DNA of 64,000 bases. Origin: Erysipelotrichaceae bacterium (GTDB lineage: Bacteria > Bacillota_I > Bacilli_A > Erysipelotrichales > Erysipelotrichaceae). The position numbers were made by a program, and so were the translations under genes. The stretch covers positions 25,604 to 89,603 of the forward strand of contig JAFRKA010000014.1 of assembly GCA_017432005.1 (NCBI GenBank). Reading direction: 5' to 3'. Under the pieces are notes generated by a model. The model saw only the letters and a list, made by a program, of their open reading frames with translations. It had not been told where the DNA came from and did not search any database. The number at the start of each line of letters is the position of its first letter. Position 1 is the stretch's first letter. Shown in pieces: positions 52,511 to 60,721 of this stretch.

Positions 52511-53863
52511 ATGAATCAATATATAAAAGATACTATCGAAACGATCTATAACCGGTATCATACACAACCGGAATTCGTTCAGGCAGTAGAAGAGTTTTTA
52601 CTGTCGATCGAACCGGTCGTTGATAAACATCCGGAATATGAGAAAAACGATCTGCTGATGCGACTGGTGACTCCGGAACGTCTGTTCAAGTTCAGAGTCG
52701 TCTGGAGTGATGATCAGGGTAAAGCTCATACCAATATGGGCTACCGCTGTCAGTTCAATGGGGCGATCGGTCCGTACAAAGGCGGTCTGCGTTTTCAGAA
52801 AAATGTCAATGAAAGCATCATAAAGTTCCTGGCTTTTGAACAGACCTTTAAGAATGCCTTGACCGGCATGCCGATCGGCGGCGGTAAAGGCGGAAGTGAT
52901 TTCGATCCGGCCGGAAGATCCGATGTCGAGATCATGCGTTTCTGTCAGAGTTTCATGTCTGCGTTATATCGTTACATCGGAGCGGATATCGATGTACCGG
53001 CTGGCGATATGGGTGTATCCCAAAGAGAGATCGGTTATCTGTTCGGCCAGTATCGTCGTTTAAAAGGCAATTTTGAAAACGGTGTACTTACCGGTAAAGG
53101 ATTATCTTATGGCGGTTCTTTGATCCGTCCTGAAGCGACCGGTTATGGTGCTGTCTATTATCTGAATGAAGTGCTCAAGCATGAAAACGATACCCTTGAA
53201 GGAAAAAGGATCGGCGTATCCGGTTATGGAAATGTTGCCTGGGGCATCATGAAAAAGGCTGCTGAATTAAATGCAAAGGTCATCTATATGTCCGGACCTG
53301 ACGGCTATATCAGAGATCCGGATGGGATCAATACCGAAGAAAAACTGAATTATATCCTTCAGATGCGCAAGACTGATCCGATGCATTGCAGACCATATGC
53401 GGAAAAATACGGCTGTGAGTTTGTAGCTGATAAGAAATTCTGGGGTGTAAAGGATGTCGATATCTATATGCCTGCAGCCGTTCAGAACGATGTCGGTTTT
53501 GAAGCGGCGAAACTGATCGGAAATTCAGGAGTAAAATACTATATCGAAGTAGCGAATATGCCTACGACCAATGATGCCTTATCATATCTGAGATCCTGTG
53601 AGCACATCATCGTCGCTCCATCCAAGGCCGTCAATGCCGGAGGTGTCGGCGTATCTGCTCTGGAAATGTCTCAAAACTCGGAAAGACTCTCCTGGACAGC
53701 TGAAGAGGTTGATGAACAGCTGCACAGGATGATGAAAAACATTCATGAACAATCCATGAAAGCGGCGGAAGAATTCGGACTGGGTTATGATCTGGTCTCC
53801 GGAGCCAATATTGCCGGTTTCGAAAAAGTGGCAGAAGCCATGCTGGAACAGGGACTGTTCTGA
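52511..53863 (+). CDS. gdhA: NADP-type glutamate dehydrogenase, copy 2
   Basis: The 450-residue enzyme is collinear with copy 1 and keeps all catalytic segments ('QFNGAIGPYKGGLRF', 'GGGKGGSDFDPAGRS', 'DVPAGDMGVSQREIG'). It differs at scattered positions and in the cofactor domain ('GVSGYGNVAWG'). I prefer ATG 52511, with AGAGG upstream, over ATG 52484, because its product then aligns residue for residue with copy 1. It has its own promoter region and terminator. Silent-site usage differs from copy 1, so the duplication is not recent. Confidence 0.92.
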   Translation: MNQYIKDTIETIYNRYHTQPEFVQAVEEFLLSIEPVVDKHPEYEKNDLLMRLVTPERLFKFRVVWSDDQGKAHTNMGYRCQFNGAIGPYKGGLRFQKNVNESIIKFLAFEQTFKNALTGMPIGGGKGGSDFDPAGRSDVEIMRFCQSFMSALYRYIGADIDVPAGDMGVSQREIGYLFGQYRRLKGNFENGVLTGKGLSYGGSLIRPEATGYGAVYYLNEVLKHENDTLEGKRIGVSGYGNVAWGIMKKAAELNAKVIYMSGPDGYIRDPDGINTEEKLNYILQMRKTDPMHCRPYAEKYGCEFVADKKFWGVKDVDIYMPAAVQNDVGFEAAKLIGNSGVKYYIEVANMPTTNDALSYLRSCEHIIVAPSKAVNAGGVGVSALEMSQNSERLSWTAEEVDEQLHRMMKNIHEQSMKAAEEFGLGYDLVSGANIAGFEKVAEAMLEQGLF

Positions 53864-53880
53864 TAAAAGGTAACATCAAT

Positions 53881-53908
53881 AAAACACCTTCATGCGAAGG
53901 TGTTTTCA
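53881..53908 (+). terminator. Rho-independent terminator
   Basis: AAAACACCTTC and GAAGGTGTTTT around ATGC. It ends the second GDH gene; a Nudix gene converges from the right about 65 bases later. Confidence 0.85.
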
Positions 53909-53971
53909 GTCTTTATGTAATACGTAAGCGAAGATGAAGTATTTCTGATACAGAAATTCACTGATCAGTTT

Positions 53972-54376
53972 TTATTCATGATTCAGATAACCGTGTGCTT
54001 CAACCAGTACTTCTTTCATATTGTCGAAGGTCAATAGCTGAAAAGCCTCTTCGTAGGGAAGCAGACGGATCTCGGCAACTTCTTCAGGCTGAGGAACAGG
54101 TTTCTGATCTTCATAGAAGCCAAGGAAATAAACGGATACTTTATTCCTGCCGTTGGGCATGACATATTCCAATGGATGGCGGAAATCTTTATCCAGTTCA
54201 ACTTTTACACCGGCTTCCTCTTCGATCTCTCTTAAAGCAGCCTCCTCTTCGCTCTCCCCGGCTTCGAGGTGTCCTTTGGGGAAACCCCAGTTGCCATGGA
54301 AATCCAAAGTAAGGAGATAATTGATCTGTTCATCGATCAGGGTATAGACGATCGCACCGGCACTGATTTCTGTCAT
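53972..54376 (-). CDS. Nudix hydrolase, Ap4A-hydrolase-like
   Basis: The 134-residue protein carries a complete Nudix box, 'GHLEAGESEEEAALREIEEE' followed by AG, and begins 'SAGAIVYTL', as in bis(nucleosyl)-tetraphosphate hydrolases. It would cleave a nucleoside diphosphate linked to another group in the cytosol. The ATG at 54376 is six bases after a TATAAT on this strand, so transcription should begin at or next to the start codon and the mRNA is probably leaderless. Confidence 0.88.
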   Translation of the reverse strand: MTEISAGAIVYTLIDEQINYLLTLDFHGNWGFPKGHLEAGESEEEAALREIEEEAGVKVELDKDFRHPLEYVMPNGRNKVSVYFLGFYEDQKPVPQPEEVAEIRLLPYEEAFQLLTFDNMKEVLVEAHGYLNHE

Positions 54377-54382
54377 AAATAA

Positions 54383-54411
54383 ATTATATTATTTGAAACA
54401 GGATGTCTCAA
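54383..54411 (-). promoter_or_regulatory. Leaderless promoter of the Nudix gene
   Basis: Read on the minus strand: TTGAGA (54411-54406), a 17-base spacer, TATAAT (54388-54383), six bases, then ATG (54376). It overlaps the opposing lipid-kinase promoter. Confidence 0.75.
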
Positions 54412-54421
54412 TCATTAGAAT
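54393..54421 (+). promoter_or_regulatory. Leaderless promoter of the lipid kinase gene
   Basis: TTGAAA (54393-54398), a 17-base spacer, TAGAAT (54416-54421), seven bases, then ATG (54429). No Shine-Dalgarno is present. Confidence 0.75.
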
Positions 54422-54428
54422 AATAATT

Positions 54429-55298
54429 ATGAAGTTACTGATGCTGGTAAACGCTCATTCGGGTCTGAAGAACTCCAAAGCCAAACTGCTGGATGTGATC
54501 GATATTTTCAGTGCTCACGGCTACAGTGTGAATATCTATGTGACCCAGAGAAAGAACGATGCCTATGATTATCTGATGAAGAACAGAACGAACTATGACA
54601 TCGTCTGTGTCTTTGGCGGAGACGGGACCATGAATGAAGTTACCAATGCCCTGATGAAGAAGGAAAACAAGCCGCTGATCGGTTATTTCCCGAGCGGAAC
54701 GATGAATGACTTCGGTTCCAATTTCGATCTCGGCACCGATTTTAAAGATATCGCGGTCAGGATCTGCATGGGCAATGCCCGCAATTTCGATGTCGGTGAA
54801 TTCAACGGCCGTTATTTCAATTATGTGGCGGCTTTCGGTGCGATGTGTGATGTACCGTTCACGACCAAGAGAGATGCCAAGGAGACTCTGGGCAATATCG
54901 CCTATATCCTGGAAGGTATCGGTAAACTTCCTGATATCAAAAAGCATACGATCAGATATGAGATCAACGGCAGGGAATATAAAAAAGATATCCTCTTCGG
55001 TCTGATCTATTCAGGCAACAGAGTTGCCGGCATGGAACTGGAATCAAAGAAGAAGTCACGGATCGATGACGGGCTGTTCAATGTCCTGATCGTGGACTAT
55101 GTGCCGACTTTCTTCGATACACCGGACATCCTTTCGGTCCTTCTTCAGAGCAATCGTTTCATCCACCGCTATCATACCGATCATATGATCATGGAATGTG
55201 ACGATGATCTGGTCTTCACCCTGGATGGGGAAGAAGCCAAGGTCAAGAACAGAGTCGAAATAAAGATAAACAAAGAAGCGCTCAGGATCCTTGCCTGA
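54429..55298 (+). CDS. Diacylglycerol / lipid kinase, DagK-YegS family
   Basis: The 289-residue protein has 'LVNAHSG', the nucleotide-binding 'VFGGDGTMNEVTNAL' and 'GYFPSGTMNDFG', then a beta-rich C-terminal half ending 'TLDGEEAK', all marks of the family. It phosphorylates diacylglycerol or a related lipid at the inner membrane face, linking to phospholipid and LTA turnover. The frame runs further upstream, but only ATG 54429 fits a start; its promoter implies a leaderless message. The stop codon lies inside the terminator hairpin. Confidence 0.88.
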   Translation: MKLLMLVNAHSGLKNSKAKLLDVIDIFSAHGYSVNIYVTQRKNDAYDYLMKNRTNYDIVCVFGGDGTMNEVTNALMKKENKPLIGYFPSGTMNDFGSNFDLGTDFKDIAVRICMGNARNFDVGEFNGRYFNYVAAFGAMCDVPFTTKRDAKETLGNIAYILEGIGKLPDIKKHTIRYEINGREYKKDILFGLIYSGNRVAGMELESKKKSRIDDGLFNVLIVDYVPTFFDTPDILSVLLQSNRFIHRYHTDHMIMECDDDLVFTLDGEEAKVKNRVEIKINKEALRILA

Positions 55299-55310
55299 GC
55301 GCTTTTCTTC
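55276..55310 (+). terminator. Terminator overlapping the end of the lipid kinase gene
   Basis: AAGCGCTCAGG (55276-55286) and CCTGAGCGCTT (55294-55304), then TTC-rich sequence. The gene's stop codon sits within the stem. Confidence 0.8.
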
Positions 55311-55332
55311 ATTTGGTTTTTACTGATAATGA

Positions 55333-56031
55333 TTATTTCATCAGAGCAGTCAGAAGACCTAAGAGTTCGCTGCCATCGACTTTGGAAGCACTCTGTGTGG
55401 TCTGCTGCTGAGTCGTACCGGTAAGCAGCTGTCCGAGCATGTTGGCCATGCTTCCAGCATTGGTCTGCTGGCTTGATCCGCCTAAAAGGCTACCCAGCAA
55501 TCCGGCTGCCGCATTGGCGTTGCTGTTGGATACTGAAGCACCGCCTAGTAAGCCGGCGAGATCAGAAAGATCGATACCGTCAGAAAGATCAACTTTCGGT
55601 GAAGAAGGTTTCGGTTTCTGAGCTGTAGCTGTCGTAGCGGTTGACAGGCTGTTGAGCAGAGCCGGAGCGATGTTGTTCAGGACTGAATTGACCTGAGCAG
55701 TAGAGATGTTGGCCTGTGCAGCCAGGTTGTTTACGATCGCATTCTGGTCTTTGCCTAAGATGTGAGCGATGATCTTGGCACCGTCATCAGAGTCAGCGTC
55801 CTTGATCTGGTTGGAAACAGTGTTCGTGCTGGTATGCTGAAGCAGCGCACCGAGTAATGACTGAGCGCCGTCTTTCTTGGATGCGTTCTTGGTCATGTAG
55901 GAGATCAGCAGTGGAATAGCTGCGATGAGCAGTTTCGTAACAGCAGATGAAGAGACACCTGTCTTTTTGGAAACCTGTTTGACGGAATCATCAGTTGTCA
56001 ATGATCCTAATAATAACTGTAATAAATTCAT
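55333..56031 (-). CDS. DUF937 family protein
   Basis: The 232-residue protein is rich in Leu, Ser, Ala, Gln and Asn, with three repeat-like helices ('LLGSLTTDDSVKQVSKKTGVS', 'LLGALLQHTS', 'IVNNLAAQANIS') and a low-complexity tail with many Gln and Thr. These fit DUF937, a family related to YidB, without a known biochemical role. AAAGGTGG precedes the ATG at 56031. The tail's skewed composition suggests a disordered or aggregating segment. Confidence 0.78.
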   Translation of the reverse strand: MNLLQLLLGSLTTDDSVKQVSKKTGVSSSAVTKLLIAAIPLLISYMTKNASKKDGAQSLLGALLQHTSTNTVSNQIKDADSDDGAKIIAHILGKDQNAIVNNLAAQANISTAQVNSVLNNIAPALLNSLSTATTATAQKPKPSSPKVDLSDGIDLSDLAGLLGGASVSNSNANAAAGLLGSLLGGSSQQTNAGSMANMLGQLLTGTTQQQTTQSASKVDGSELLGLLTALMK

Positions 56032-56090
56032 TATAAAACCACCTTTCGTTACTTATATTGTAAATCATTTGTGCATCAGTGTTAAAGATA

Positions 56091-56096
56091 TATAAT
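56091..56096 (+). promoter_or_regulatory. -10 box ten bases before the exporter start codon
   Basis: TATAAT lies at 56091-56096 and the ATG at 56107, so the expected start of transcription leaves at most a few leader bases. No Shine-Dalgarno is present; the -35 match (TTGTGC, 16 bases upstream) is weak. Confidence 0.45.
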
Positions 56097-56106
56097 AATA
56101 AATAGA

Positions 56107-57843
56107 ATGTTCAGACTGCTGAAAAATTATACCGGAGACGGATGGTGGGCGGCCCTTTTAGGACCTTTTTTCACTATTCTGGAAGTCATTGTCGATGCCC
56201 TGATCCCGTTGGTCATGTCTGATATCATCGATATCGGCATCTACGAACTGGGCGGTGACATGAATTTCATCATCCGCAAGGGTGAGATGATGGTGCTCCT
56301 GGCCCTTCTGGGTGCTTTTTTCGGTGCTCTGAGTGGGCTGTTCTCCTCGATCTCTTCGACCAGATTCGTCCACAACATCCGCAGTGCGATGTTCACGAAG
56401 ATCCAGGATTACAGTTTTGAGAATATTGAAAAATATCCGGTCCCGACCGTCGTCATGCGTCTGACGACCGATATGCGCATGCTCAGGATGGCTTATGTCT
56501 CGATCGTCAGGATGCTGATAAGAGCACCTTTCAACCTGATCATTTCCGCTTATTTTGTCTTTACGCTGAACAGCTCGATGGCCTGGATCTTTGCGATAGC
56601 TATTCCGGTCTTAGGTCTGGGACTTATCATCATCTATGCGAAAGCTCATCCGCGTTTCCGTCAGATGATGCTGAAATTCGATGCCCTGGACGGCAATCTT
56701 GAAGAGAATATAGATGGTATCAGAGTCGTCAAGACCTTCGTCAGAGAAGACTACGAGAATGAGAAGTTCGATAATTCATCGGCAATGGTCAAGAAGGCTC
56801 AGCGCTATGCGGAAAGTATCGTCATCGTCGACCGTCCGTTCTTTGAGCTGGTCATGTATGCCTGCATGATCGCGATCGCCTGGTTCGGCGGTAAGGACGT
56901 CATCGCCGGCAATATGACGACCGGTAACTTCATGGCTTATCTGTCTTACATCAGAGCGATCCTGTTTGCCCTGCTGATGGTATCAAATGTATTCCTGAGC
57001 ATCGTCATGGCTCAGGCTTCAGTCGACCGTGCCAATGAGATCCTTGATGAAAAGCCGACTGTATCGGATGAGGGCAATGATCCTGATCTTAAAGTGGAAG
57101 ACGGTTCGATCGAATTCAGGAACGTATCTTTCAAGTATTCGAAGGATGCTTTGAATTATGTGCTGTCGGATGTCGATCTGAAGATCGCTTCCGGTGAAGT
57201 CATAGGTATCCTTGGTCCGACCGGTTCATCCAAGACGACGCTGGTCCAGCTCATACCGCGTCTTTACGATACCAGTGAAGGTGAAGTATATGTCGGCGGA
57301 CACAATGTCAGAGAATATAAGCTCAACGAACTGCGTGACGCTGTGGCGATGGTATTGCAGAAGAATACACTGTTCTCCGGAACGATCGAAGAGAACATGC
57401 GCTGGGGCGATCCAAGTGCCACTCACGAACAGATCGTTGAAGCATGCAGATACGCTCAGGCTGATGAATTCATCAGACACATGCCGAAGATGTATGACAC
57501 GGATCTCGGTCAGGGCGGTGTCAATGTTTCGGGCGGTCAGAAGCAGCGTCTGTGTATCGCCAGAGCACTTCTGAAACATCCGAAGATCATCATCCTGGAT
57601 GATTCGACCAGTGCGGTCGATACCGATACCGATCATCGCATCCAGCTGGCCCTCAAGGAGAAGCTCGGCGGCATGACGACGATCATCATTGCGCAAAGAG
57701 TCGCTTCAGTCAAAGAGGCTGACCGTATCATCATCATGAATAACGGCCGGATCGAAGACATTGGCAATCATAATGAACTCATGGAAAGAAACGAAATGTA
57801 TCGTGATCTTTACAATACACAGATGGAAGGGACACTGGAATAA
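56107..57843 (+). CDS. ABC exporter half-transporter, degenerate-site subunit
   Basis: The 578-residue protein has six membrane helices (to about 310) and an ATPase domain: Walker A 'GPTGSSKTTL', Q-loop 'MVLQKNTLFSG', signature 'VSGGQKQRLCIARAL', Walker B 'IILDDSTSAVD' and 'IIAQRVA'. The catalytic Glu after Walker B is Asp, and the switch His is replaced by Gln. Such a half-site usually pairs with a full one. The partner follows with one shared base. Substrates of heterodimeric exporters of this type are drugs, lipids or peptides; the sequence does not say which. Confidence 0.9.
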   Translation: MFRLLKNYTGDGWWAALLGPFFTILEVIVDALIPLVMSDIIDIGIYELGGDMNFIIRKGEMMVLLALLGAFFGALSGLFSSISSTRFVHNIRSAMFTKIQDYSFENIEKYPVPTVVMRLTTDMRMLRMAYVSIVRMLIRAPFNLIISAYFVFTLNSSMAWIFAIAIPVLGLGLIIIYAKAHPRFRQMMLKFDALDGNLEENIDGIRVVKTFVREDYENEKFDNSSAMVKKAQRYAESIVIVDRPFFELVMYACMIAIAWFGGKDVIAGNMTTGNFMAYLSYIRAILFALLMVSNVFLSIVMAQASVDRANEILDEKPTVSDEGNDPDLKVEDGSIEFRNVSFKYSKDALNYVLSDVDLKIASGEVIGILGPTGSSKTTLVQLIPRLYDTSEGEVYVGGHNVREYKLNELRDAVAMVLQKNTLFSGTIEENMRWGDPSATHEQIVEACRYAQADEFIRHMPKMYDTDLGQGGVNVSGGQKQRLCIARALLKHPKIIILDDSTSAVDTDTDHRIQLALKEKLGGMTTIIIAQRVASVKEADRIIIMNNGRIEDIGNHNELMERNEMYRDLYNTQMEGTLE

Positions 57844-59732
57844 TGGCTGATACAGGATACAGACAGCTGCGCACTTCCAGAGCCAATGATGTTCTGGGAA
57901 CGATCTCCAGGACCTTCTCCTACATCGGGAAGAACTACCGCTTCAGGTTCATACTTGCGATCTTTTTCATCATCGTTTCTTCGATGGCGACCGTCATCAG
58001 TTCCTACATGTTCACGCCGATCATCAACAACTACATCGTTCCTTATATCGGCGCGGAAGATCCTGATATGTCCGGATTCATCAGGATGCTGTGGCTCATG
58101 GCCGCTGTCTACAGCTGCGGCATGCTGTCATCATTTGCTTTCACGAAGCTGATCTCCATCGTCTCGACCGGTGTGCTCGATCACATGCGTACCGATCTCT
58201 TCAGAGTCATGGAGAAACTGCCGGTCCGTTTCTTTGATTCAAGGACACATGGTGAAGTCATGAATTACTACACCAACGATATCGATACGATCAGACCGAT
58301 GATCGCTGACGGTTTCCCAACCCTGATCACGACGATGATCACGCTCTTCGGCTGTTTCTTCTTCATGTTCTCACTGAATGTGAAACTGGCTTTCATTGTA
58401 TTACTCGCGCTGATAGCGATGTTCCTGGTCACTTATATTCTGGCCAAGGGTTCAAGAAAGACTTTTGCGGGTCTGCAGCGGCAGATCTCCAATATCAACG
58501 GCTATGCCCAAGAGATGTTCTCAGGTCAGAAGGTCATCAAGGTCTTCAATCACGAGAAGGAAAATCTGGAAGGTTTTGAGAAGTTCAATAAGCAACTTTA
58601 TGAATACTCGGTCAAGACGAATGCCTATGCTTCGATGCTGATGCCGATCAATGCCAACCTGGCTTATATCACTTATGCGATCGTTGCGGTCGTCGGCGGT
58701 GAAATGTGTATCAACGGATCCATGAGGATCGGTGATCTGGCTTCCTTCTTGCTCTTCGTAAGACAGTTTGCCGGACCTATCTCCAATCTCTCGCAGCAGT
58801 TCAACGGCATCATGATGTCACTGGCCGGTGCTGAAAGAGTCTTCGATCTGATGGGCAGTGAGCCTGAACTCGACTACGGCATCATCCGTCTCGTCAATAT
58901 CGAAGAGGGTACGGATGAACTCATTGAAACTGATAAGAAGACGGAACGCTGGGCCTGGAAGATCCCTGTCGATCCTCCTAAATATATCGAACTGAAAGGT
59001 GATATCCGTTTAAACAATGTCACTTTCCGTTACGTGGAAGGTAAAGATATATTAAAGAATATCTCGCTGTATGCTACACCGGGTCAGAAGATCGCTTTCG
59101 TCGGTTCTACCGGCGCCGGCAAGACCACGATCACCAACCTGATCAATCGTTTCTATGATATCGAAGATATGGAAGGCATGATCACCTTTGACGGTATCCC
59201 GATCAAGGAGATCGCCAAGGACGATCTGAGAAGATCGGTCGGTATGGTCTTGCAGGATACCAATCTGTTCTCCGGTACGATCATGGACAATATCCGCTAC
59301 GGAAGACTGAATGCTACGGATGAGGAATGTATCGCCGCTGCCAAGCTGTGTAACGCTGATTCTTTCATCGAAAGACTGCCGCAGGGCTATCAGACGATGC
59401 TGACATCCAACGGTTCCAATCTGTCTCAGGGACAGAGGCAGTTACTGAATATCGCCCGCTGTGCGGTCGCTGATCCGCCGGTCATGGTGCTCGATGAAGC
59501 AACATCTTCGATCGATACGCATACCGAGAAACTGATCGAGAAAGGCATGGATGAACTGATGAAAGGAAGGACGACTTTCGTCATCGCTCACCGTCTCTCG
59601 ACCGTCAGGAATGCCAATGCGATCATCGTCCTGGAACACGGTGAGATCATCGAAAGAGGAGATCATGAAGATCTCATTGCCCTGAAGGGAAGATATTATC
59701 AGCTTTATACCGGTAAGGCTGAACTTGACTGA
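57843..59732 (+). CDS. ABC exporter half-transporter, catalytic subunit
   Basis: The 629-residue partner has an N-terminal cytosolic stretch, six membrane helices and an ATPase with Walker A 'GSTGAGKTTITNL', signature 'LSQGQRQLLNIARC', Walker B 'VMVLDEATSSID' and switch His in 'VIAHRLS', so its own Walker B and His are complete. A charged linker of about 60 residues precedes the ATPase. The start overlaps the stop of the first half (TAATG), fixing a 1:1 pair. A terminator follows. Confidence 0.92.
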   Translation: MADTGYRQLRTSRANDVLGTISRTFSYIGKNYRFRFILAIFFIIVSSMATVISSYMFTPIINNYIVPYIGAEDPDMSGFIRMLWLMAAVYSCGMLSSFAFTKLISIVSTGVLDHMRTDLFRVMEKLPVRFFDSRTHGEVMNYYTNDIDTIRPMIADGFPTLITTMITLFGCFFFMFSLNVKLAFIVLLALIAMFLVTYILAKGSRKTFAGLQRQISNINGYAQEMFSGQKVIKVFNHEKENLEGFEKFNKQLYEYSVKTNAYASMLMPINANLAYITYAIVAVVGGEMCINGSMRIGDLASFLLFVRQFAGPISNLSQQFNGIMMSLAGAERVFDLMGSEPELDYGIIRLVNIEEGTDELIETDKKTERWAWKIPVDPPKYIELKGDIRLNNVTFRYVEGKDILKNISLYATPGQKIAFVGSTGAGKTTITNLINRFYDIEDMEGMITFDGIPIKEIAKDDLRRSVGMVLQDTNLFSGTIMDNIRYGRLNATDEECIAAAKLCNADSFIERLPQGYQTMLTSNGSNLSQGQRQLLNIARCAVADPPVMVLDEATSSIDTHTEKLIEKGMDELMKGRTTFVIAHRLSTVRNANAIIVLEHGEIIERGDHEDLIALKGRYYQLYTGKAELD

Positions 59733-59733
59733 C

Positions 59734-59764
59734 AAAAACATTCGGATGATCCGAATGTTTTTCG
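59734..59764 (+). terminator. Terminator of the exporter operon
   Basis: AAAAACATTCGG and CCGAATGTTTTT form a 12-bp stem with a T-run. Confidence 0.85.
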
Positions 59765-59813
59765 TATCTGATTGTGTTATAATTCATGAGGCTTATCAGG
59801 AGATGATGATTAT

Positions 59814-60656
59814 ATGAGCAAAACAGGACTGGTACTGGAAGGCGGAGGACTCAGAGGTGTATTCACGGCTGGAGCCATCCAGTGCTTTATTGAAAAAGAT
59901 ATCAATTTCGACTATGTGATCGGCGTCAGCGCCGGTGCCTGCAATACTTTTGCGTTCGTAGGCAAACAGAAGGACTACATGAAACGCTGCATGGTGCAGA
60001 AGAATCCGTTCAATTCTTTCTATGGTCTGCCGCAGATGGTCGAATCTCACCGCTATGTCGATCTGGACAAGGTCTTTTATGATTATACCGAGCAGTACGG
60101 CTATGACTTCAGCAAGTTCATGGCCAATCCGATCGAATGGGAGATGGCAGTCTCAAATATCGAGACCGGTCAGGCTGAATACATGACATCGAAGGATGTC
60201 GATAAAGCCAGACTCATCGGCAAGGCTTCCTGTTCGATCCCGGGTCTCACCGATCCGGTAGAGATCGACGGACATCTATATCTGGATGGCGGGATCTGTG
60301 ATTCCATTCCGATCGAAAGAGCCATGGAAAAAGGCTGTGACAGACTGGTGATCATTTTGACCAGAAAGAAGGGCAATTATTCGAAAGTCAATGATGCAGC
60401 CATGGCACTGTTTCGAAGAGTGTATGGCGATCATCCGGAATTTGTAAAGGCGCTGGCTCACCGCACGCAGCTGTATCATGATCAGGCCGATCTGGCCGAG
60501 CAGCTGGAAGCGGAAGGCAAAGCCATCATCATCCGTCCGACCATGCAGGAAGTGGGAAGACTGGAATCGGATGAAAAGGAACTGACGCTGTCTTACTACC
60601 ACGGCTATACCAAGGCTAAGGAGTATATCGACATGATCAGAAAGTGGTCGGATTGA
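59814..60656 (+). CDS. Patatin-like phospholipase
   Basis: The 280-residue protein has the oxyanion loop 'LEGGGLRGVF', the nucleophile 'GVSAGACN' and the catalytic Asp in 'LDGGICDSIP', the complete Ser-Asp dyad of the bacterial RssA/YjjU-type patatins. It has no signal peptide and should act on membrane lipids or acyl esters from inside. CAGGAG precedes the ATG. An extended -10 (TGTTATAAT, 59776-59784) lies about 30 bases upstream. The stop is inside the terminator stem. Confidence 0.9.
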   Translation: MSKTGLVLEGGGLRGVFTAGAIQCFIEKDINFDYVIGVSAGACNTFAFVGKQKDYMKRCMVQKNPFNSFYGLPQMVESHRYVDLDKVFYDYTEQYGYDFSKFMANPIEWEMAVSNIETGQAEYMTSKDVDKARLIGKASCSIPGLTDPVEIDGHLYLDGGICDSIPIERAMEKGCDRLVIILTRKKGNYSKVNDAAMALFRRVYGDHPEFVKALAHRTQLYHDQADLAEQLEAEGKAIIIRPTMQEVGRLESDEKELTLSYYHGYTKAKEYIDMIRKWSD

Positions 60657-60668
60657 TCACTTTTTTTC
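60641..60668 (+). terminator. Terminator after the patatin gene
   Basis: AAAGTGGTC and GATCACTTT around GGATT, with one G-T pair, then a T-run. Confidence 0.75.
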
Positions 60669-60721
60669 TCGCTGGGAAGGCAGATATTATATAATTAATT
60701 CGGTTCGAAAGGGGAAAAATT

